Source: Macrocystis pyrifera (taxonomy: Eukaryota > Sar > Phaeophyceae > Laminariales > Laminariaceae). Taken from it: a stretch of 64,000 nucleotides of DNA. The position numbers and the translations under genes are program-made. This document shows, in pieces, positions 60,201 through 64,000 of the stretch. How positions within the stretch are numbered: the first letter of the stretch is position 1; every line of letters begins with the position of its first letter. The stretch is from NCBI GenBank assembly GCA_031763025.1, contig JASSKH010000035.1, positions 2,082,320 through 2,146,319 on the forward strand, read 5' to 3'. Below the pieces are notes generated by a model, which did no database searches, had not been told where the DNA came from, and was given only the letters and a program-made list of their open reading frames with translations.

Positions 60201-63200
60201 ATCGGGACTGCGGTACTAAAAGGGTCAACAAGAGGGTCAACCCTTTTTAGGGCTGCACTCCCGGTGTGTGGGAACAAAACACTTGGGATTAGTGAAGGAT
60301 TCAGGTTTTTGTACAGAGTTAAGACGCGTGTCGACGAGGGAAGAAATATGGCTCAAGTCTTCTAGCGATAAAAATGAAGGCACGCGACCGTGGTGGGGAG
60401 GGGGAAGGAGACCCAATGGTTGATCTGAGTTACGACTATTGATAGGAGGGAGGGAGAAAAAGAGGGGCTAGGATAACATGTGGGATGAAGAAAAACTAAA
60501 ACTAAAACAAAAAACTGAAACGAAAAACAGGGCACCACGAAAAGAGTGAAGGACGATTAACAAACAAAAAAATGGGAACAAGAGCAATCGATACTCCCTT
60601 CCCCTTCCCTCTCTCCCCCCTCTTCTCACCACGTTTACCCCTCTCCGCCCCAACCCCCCCACAACCAATCCACCCGCCCGCCCACCCACCCCCCGCCGAA
60701 CTCCCCGACCCCAATCACGCAACACACGCGTGTCACACCACCACACCCACCTCAGGCGCCATGAATCCATGCGTGCCCACCAAGCTCGTCATCGTAGTCT
60801 CCGACTCCGACATTTGTCTGAAAACCCTCGACTCGCCGCCATCCTTACCACCACCACCACCACCGGGGACGCCAGAGGAACCATCCCCTGCCATAGACAC
60901 GCCTCCTCCTCCTCCTCCTCCTCCTCCTCCTCCTTCCGAACGCCCTGCCGCCGCCGTCCCAGCAGGTATGGGGGCGTTTGCCCTGAGCGTGTCTTTGCTC
61001 ACATCGAAATCAGCCAGCAAGAAGCGTCCGTCCGCATGGACTAGAATATTCCCCGGCTGGCGAGCAGGTAGGGGAGGGGAGGGGAGAAGAGGGGAGGGGA
61101 GGGAGGGGAGGCAGGGGGTCAGTGCTGTTGGAGAGCACCCACGAGTATTCGTAACCCCTGCTCGAAAAATTAGAGAGGCAAGCCCCAAACCTAACCGTAC
61201 AGGCTACCTCTCCCCCCAACCCTGCCCCTAGAGCTGAATCGCGCCTTCAGGTAGCTGCATAAAGAGCTTATCATAGCTGCAGATTCCAAACTTTTGATGA
61301 GATCAACCACTCGATCGGCCGGCCTCAAGGCTAACGTGTTGCATGAACATTTAAGGATTGTTGCGTCCTATGTGTGGATACCATGTCACCGCAACCAACA
61401 CGCCCACCCACAGAGTCGAAACCCTGATGCGTTCTTCGAGAAAGCATTCTGGAAGCTTTGCTCGGGAACCTTGGGGGATTGTCTCACGCCTGGACTTTGC
61501 CACGGAGCCTTATCCTCACGTTTCGCCGACGGGTCTTAGGCGGCGGCTGCACTGCCTGATGGATTACCCGCAGCGGGATCTAGGAATGTGCGGTGAAACT
61601 AAAATCGCGTGTGTGGCCTCGCGAGTGTAGGCAAGCTCCCACAAATAGCAGCGGAAACAACGAGAACAAGAGGATCCAATCCCACCCCCACCCACCATCA
61701 CCACCACCACTAACCCCCCCCCTCCCCTCCCGCTCCCCCCCTCCCCCCCAAAAAACAGAGGCGATTTTCACATCCTGGAACAAAGTGTCTCTATGAGGGG
61801 TAGAAACGGTGCTGCGTCTCGAAAGGGATGCGCGGTCTACGGTCAAATGACTAAGGCAAGCAACAAATGAGTACCCCCCCCCGCCCCCTCCGCCCTCCTT
61901 TCCCCCGCACACACCTTAATGTCCTTGTGGATTACCCCGACATCGTGCAGGTGCATTACCCCGCACATCACCTGCACATAGAAAAAAAAAAAACATCCCC
62001 CGCCGACCGATCGATGCATGCATGGGTGCGGTCCGCCACGAGAAAAAGCGTTCACAGGCGGAGAGAGATCGGGAGCAAGAAGAGAGTGAGACAAGAGAGT
62101 GAGCCAGCAAAAAAGCAAGGAGCAGCTACAGCACAAGTCGCAGACGAGAAGGCAGACCGTCAACCGTAAACAGCCTCGTCTGGATCTGGATCTGCATCTA
62201 CAGTCGACCCATATATCCAGATTTGGGTTATATCCGGATCTTGATCTAATAATAGATCGGGATTTGGAGTTGGATCTAGATCTAGATACTGATATAAATC
62301 TCGAGTAGGATTAAAAAAAATCTAGATCTGGATCTGCATGGGACTACCGTAGATCATACAGGTGAGGAATTTTCTGTCGTCTTAAATATTTACATTCATG
62401 GAAGTGGGAATCGATTATCTGTTCACGGTGCGAGGTCGACGCGGTCATGTGCGGACGCCGAGAAGACCAAGGCCGTCCACTATCAGTTCCCCGCTTGCAC
62501 GTTGATGTCAAGACAAGACAAGGCAAGGCAAGACAAGACAAGACTGGCTGTCCTTGGTTCATCTGTTTGGAACCATCCACACCAGCCTGTTGTCGAGGTT
62601 CACGCTGTGGATCTTATGTTGCCGCATGGGAGTCGCAAAAAAAAAATCGGCATGATCTACGACAGGCTCGCTTGTGAATTGGACCCGTACTACTGCACAC
62701 AGATCCGGCACCACGTATCGTATCGGCAGGTTGGGATCTATCTGATCTATCTGATCTGACCGATGTTAACCAACCTCTGTGAGACCGCACTCCCGACATG
62801 GAGACGAAACACTTGGGGAATTAGAGTAAGATTTAGGTTTCTGAACACTGCACTACCAAAAGGGATACCAGGTACTTCGTATCCGCGAACAACAGTCTGA
62901 TATGGAGTGGCATCAGCGCGGCACTCCTGGCGACAGAGTTCCGTCTCGCTCTCGCGCTGTGCGCCTTCAGGCCTCCCACCCGCCCACACACGTCCACAAA
63001 AAAAAAAAGAAGCAAAAACGTTACTAGACCTCCGCTTTCGGTGCCCGTCGATTCCACAGAACGGTACTACTACAGCAGTACACTTTTTTTCATGCCCTGC
63101 ACCGTTTTGTGCTGCATCAACTTTTTGTGTCCTAGGTTTTTAGGCTACGTGCAGCACCAACTTTTGAGCTCTCGATTTTCCCGCACAACCCTCTCCCCCC

Positions 63201-63746
63201 CCCCCCCCCCCCCATTGATGCAAGCAACGCCTACCTGGTGGAAACCCGACCTGCTACTCCGTCCCGGCATTGCAGGGGCGCGAAGGCATAACTATGGTCA
63301 TACGACTGCGGCCATGCACGACCTGAGATCACCCCCCCCCCGCCCCCGCCCCCGCCCCCGCCCCCCCCCCCCCCACCCCCCTCTTCGCATATCTCGCGTA
63401 CAGATACCCCCTCCCCTCGTGCACTGCCTTTTAGGACTCCACTTCCGTTTTGGGGGGCGGATCACGTGAAATGCAAGTATTACCGGGGACCGTAGTAAAT
63501 GGGACCAAATTTTGTTAGCAAAAATAGGGAAATATATAGGTTTTTGTGCGTACCGTAAGTGCTACCAGGTATTTACTATGGTCCTCCGTACTAGTTCGTC
63601 CCCAAAACGTGATATCTGCAGTCCTAAAAGAGTTGATGCAATTAGTCCGTCCAACACACCTGTCGAAACGCCTCCTGCAACTCCCACGGCTGCCTGTCTC
63701 GGGCCTTGAGCCAATGCCTTAGGTTCCCCTGGGCACAGTACGGAAA
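48985..63746 (-). CDS. Protein kinase-HECT ubiquitin ligase fusion, multi-exon, 5' end beyond the window
   Basis: Twelve exons: 63746-63660, 61971-61915, 61056-60751, 59441-59211, 58536-58451, 57269-57071, 55347-54614, 54080-53957, 52235-52134, 50835-50620, 49753-49643, 49143-48985 (TGA). Every junction has GT/AG and compatible phase, giving about 803 residues here. First three exons plus the fourth: kinase C-lobe (PYCAQGNLRHWLKARD; VMHLHDVGVIHKDIK joined to PGNILVHADGRFLLADFDVS; SLVGTHGFMAPE; SDMYSLGAVLFHMHF; DADPARRPRASDALQ). Exon five, ADYFRVSHVSRLQEEG, links to the HECT domain: LRRPLKITFEGEAGIDEGG, MYTLLFEAMMLPRFGLFEDC, YRAVGRAMVKCLYEGRRMG, RFENLKWVLANTGIREMDF, NKAEYVSA, LSHADWRVLLCGEE, RRFLIFVCGTPSLP, and LPAAHTCFFQLDVPDY with the catalytic Cys. 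HECT enzymes form a ubiquitin thioester on that Cys. The kinase N-lobe lies outside the window. About 15 residues of the usual HECT C-lobe entry are absent between exons 10 and 11, possibly a missed small exon. Confidence 0.88.
49418..49514 (+). repeat. 90-base G homopolymer in the penultimate intron of the kinase-HECT gene
   Basis: G runs without a break from 49418 to 49507, then one T and seven more G. It lies in the intron 49642-49144, where the transcript would carry poly-C. Confidence 0.9.
49815..50010 (+). repeat. G-headed repeat, short form, as an imperfect dimer
   Basis: A G run (about 49815-49843) and ggggggggggtactcat lead into ccttagtcagtgg, actattgaccacgcatccct and ttcgagacg. A second unit follows (gcctagaagtcacttaacca, ttgaccacgcatccctttcg, agacggagcac). 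It lies within an intron of the kinase-HECT gene. Confidence 0.65.
50348..50432 (-). repeat. G-headed dispersed repeat, truncated
   Basis: On the minus strand: gtactcattatcatgcatga, gtcgtacgaccataggcgct, atgccaggacggagcacg. The usual G run is replaced by gggtgatgggagag. Confidence 0.55.
50925..51175 (+). repeat. G-headed dispersed repeat, long form
   Basis: It follows a G-rich lead. Blocks gtgtacccgtgccacggatg, cccctcgcatcctcgcaacg, ccggcacggagcaggtcggg, agcgcgaagctccgagaggt and ctgcatcttccttctaagaa match the copy at 55420. Confidence 0.65.
51204..51246 (+). repeat. G homopolymer of about 43 bases
   Basis: This unbroken G run lies just 3' of a G-headed repeat, inside intron 52133-50836 of the kinase-HECT gene. 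Confidence 0.85.
51826..51932. mobile_element. MITE A, 107-bp palindromic element
   Basis: It begins attacgggggaccatagtta and ends ctatgtacccccgtaat. It abuts a family D element on its right and is intronic in the kinase-HECT gene. Confidence 0.85.
51937..52028. mobile_element. Family D palindromic element
   Basis: aactgaagttccattttggg and gacaaaccactcaaattcta form the left half; cctgtcccccaggacgggac forms the right arm. Confidence 0.55.
52490..52565. mobile_element. Family D element, partial
   Basis: gaactacagtcccgtttcgg and gacaataccactcaaactca, then gtccctcaaaacggga. The palindrome is short and imperfect. Confidence 0.45.
52798..52904. mobile_element. MITE A, 107-bp palindromic element
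   Basis: It begins attgcgggggaccatag and ends catggacccccgtaat. It is intronic in the kinase-HECT gene. Confidence 0.85.
53048..53130. mobile_element. Family D element, diverged
   Basis: gcagtcccgcttgggtggac and aaaccactcaaattattcgt, then gtctgtcccaaacacggcgg and tgctgcagtc. Confidence 0.5.
53290..53680. repeat. Repeated 'caggtctcgcagcgaaatcg' segments in a kinase-HECT intron
   Basis: Five or six copies of a unit containing ctcgccygcaggtctcgcag and gcgaaatcgtaacc, with spacing of about 70-80 bases. One more occurs at about 53640. The gcaggtctcgcag word also resembles the exon end near 53960 (ctgcagatctcgcag), so part of the unit may derive from this gene. Confidence 0.55.
53707..53815. mobile_element. 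MITE A, diverged copy
   Basis: aaaaacgggggagcatagtg at the left, acacacaaaaacctgtatat in the middle, tatttggtcctgcattacaa at the right. The arms no longer pair well, so this is an older insertion. Confidence 0.65.
54614..55347 (-). other. HECT N-lobe exon with in-frame poly-Gly and poly-Glu insert
   Basis: The exon opens MYTLLFEAMMLPRFGLFEDC and closes YSEKQLA, whose last two bases join the next exon in phase. Between them 200 residues of low complexity stay open in one frame: Pro/Ser/Gly runs, DENQVYLEPISS, about 25 Gly, then about 12 Glu and another Gly run. The typical HECT domain has only a short loop here. Confidence 0.75.
55420..55690 (+). repeat. G-headed dispersed repeat, long form
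   Basis: gtggtgggggtgcactcatg, gcatggctgtagtcgtatat, cactcgcatccttacaatgc, gggacggagtac, cttgcaccaagcgcgaagcg, then gtgagctgcatcctactaag and gatgacagcattgaattaat, ending in a G run. It is intronic in the kinase-HECT gene. Confidence 0.7.
55998..56280 (-). repeat. Family E repeat, inverted relative to 57690-57905
   Basis: On the minus strand it carries the blocks of the other copies: gatctgtatgatctagctca-like, ttgccgggtgg, atctgcc and ctcacaacg. Confidence 0.6.
56480..56925 (+). repeat. Minisatellite of ~48-base units (tctagatcatgacaggg...)
   Basis: At least seven units of tctagatcatgacaggggga tctgatctgt-type sequence followed by ccctgaaa. It lies within a kinase-HECT intron between two inverted family E repeats. 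Confidence 0.8.
56929..57065 (+). repeat. (AAAAT)n microsatellite
   Basis: About 27 imperfect aaaat units end six bases before the donor of exon 57269-57071, so this splice site sits at the edge of a simple repeat. Confidence 0.9.
57690..57905 (+). repeat. Family E repeat
   Basis: It matches 47880-48110 and 62610-62762, and matches 55998-56280 on the opposite strand. Confidence 0.7.
57855..58235 (+). repeat. GATC-rich satellite (gatctatctgtagat units)
   Basis: An irregular array of gatctatctg and tagatgatctatct units with period about 24. Its minus-strand frame of Ile-Asp-Gln repeats is a by-product. Confidence 0.85.
59546..59652. mobile_element. MITE A, 107-bp palindromic element
   Basis: It begins attacgggggaccatagtaa and ends ctatgggcacgcgtaat. 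It is intronic in the kinase-HECT gene. Confidence 0.85.
60134..60228. mobile_element. Family D palindromic element, best-preserved copy
   Basis: The arms tttagtacatcagtcccgat, ttggggaca and tgtccccaaatcgggactgc, ggtactaaaag are nearly perfect reverse complements around aaccagtctaattccaagtc. A diverged copy follows at about 60240-60330. Confidence 0.75.
61800..61882 (-). repeat. G-headed dispersed repeat, short form
   Basis: On the minus strand: G run, gtactcatttgttgcttgcc, tagtcatttgaccgtagacc, gcgcatccctttcgagacgc. It is intronic in the kinase-HECT gene. Confidence 0.65.
62610..62762 (+). repeat. Family E repeat, diverged, with GATC-rich end
   Basis: ttgccgcatgggagtcg, catgatctacgacaggctcg, cacagatccggcacc and ggatctatctgatctatctg correspond in order to the copy at 57690. 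Confidence 0.5.
63225..63340 (-). repeat. G-headed dispersed repeat, truncated
   Basis: On the minus strand: G-rich run, gatctcaggtcgtgcatggc, gcagtcgtatgaccatagtt, caatgccgggacggagtagc, then aggtcgggtttccaccagg. Confidence 0.6.
63429..63635. mobile_element. Family D element interrupted by MITE A
   Basis: The left half ccttttaggactccacttcc, gttttggggggcgga and the right half tcgtccccaaaacgtgatat, ctgcagtcctaaaag pair when the intervening MITE A is removed. Confidence 0.65.
63479..63592. mobile_element. MITE A, variant copy inside a family D element
   Basis: taccggggaccgtagtaaat at the left, gcaaaaatagggaaatatat in the middle, tttactatggtcctccgta at the right, with the gctaccaggta insertion shared with the copy at 34038. 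The ends are uncertain by a few bases. Confidence 0.7.
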
Positions 63747-64000
63747 CTGGGCAGAACAACAGCGGCGGAAATTGAAAAAAACGAAGAAAAAAAAAAAAAA
63801 AAAAAAAGCAAGAAAAAAAAAAAAAAAACGCACATAAGAAGGGAGATTTAAAAACATAAAACATAATATCACCCTGCGAGTCAGTAGAGCTGTGTGCCAG
63901 TATTTCTGCCTAAAGCGTGCTGGTTTCGCGTTAATGTTGGCCGATACCAGCCAGGTACCTGGTGTGTGTATGCTGCTTTCATTTCAGGACCAATGTATAC

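Overview
This 64 kb window looks like nuclear DNA of an intron-rich, repeat-dense eukaryotic alga. I infer a brown alga of the Ectocarpus type. The reasons are exons of roughly 60-730 bases separated by introns of 0.3-3 kb, introns full of short mobile elements, very long G/C homopolymers, and the gene content. The species is not proved by anything I can see. One assembly gap of 100 N lies at about 42826-42925.

Gene layout. (1) Positions 1-10436, plus strand: the C-terminal part of a SPINDLY/OGT-like (GT41-type) glycosyltransferase. Its upstream part lies before the window, and its 3.3 kb last intron carries a copia-like LTR retroelement. (2) 23944-25815, plus: a two-exon RING-H2 protein. (3) 28458-31071, minus: a two-exon secreted NHL/beta-propeller protein with a mucin-like stalk and a hydrophobic tail. 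(4) 38340-41972, plus: a four-exon methionine sulfoxide reductase B. (5) 43121-43231, plus: a possible terminal exon of an unknown gene just after the gap. (6) 48985-63746, minus: at least 12 exons of a gene joining a protein kinase domain in frame to a complete HECT ubiquitin ligase domain. I linked exons by hand at GT/AG sites. In the kinase-HECT, MsrB, NHL and RING genes every junction keeps phase. In the glycosyltransferase the later junctions keep phase, one exon start is uncertain, and the large acidic exon changes frame at poly-G runs.

The remaining sequence is mostly mobile and repetitive DNA. I recognise several families: a 107-bp palindromic MITE-like element (8 copies, 'MITE A'); a palindromic element built on a 'cagtcccgttttggggaca' arm ('family D'); a tRNA-derived SINE with an A-rich tail; short repeats headed by a G homopolymer ('G-headed repeats'); terminal-repeat retroelements without coding capacity (TRIM-like); long elements with CCCGA-rich arms ('family F'); 'family E' repeats associated with GATC-rich satellites; and a tandem array built on agttgtccaggacaact. 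Several are nested: a SINE in a MITE beside the tandem array, a MITE in a family D element, and a SINE in a family F element.

The most interesting item is the kinase-HECT fusion. It would put phosphorylation and ubiquitin transfer on one polypeptide. Its kinase has HKD and DFD in place of the usual HRD and DFG motifs, and low-complexity insertions lie in both the activation segment and the HECT N-lobe.
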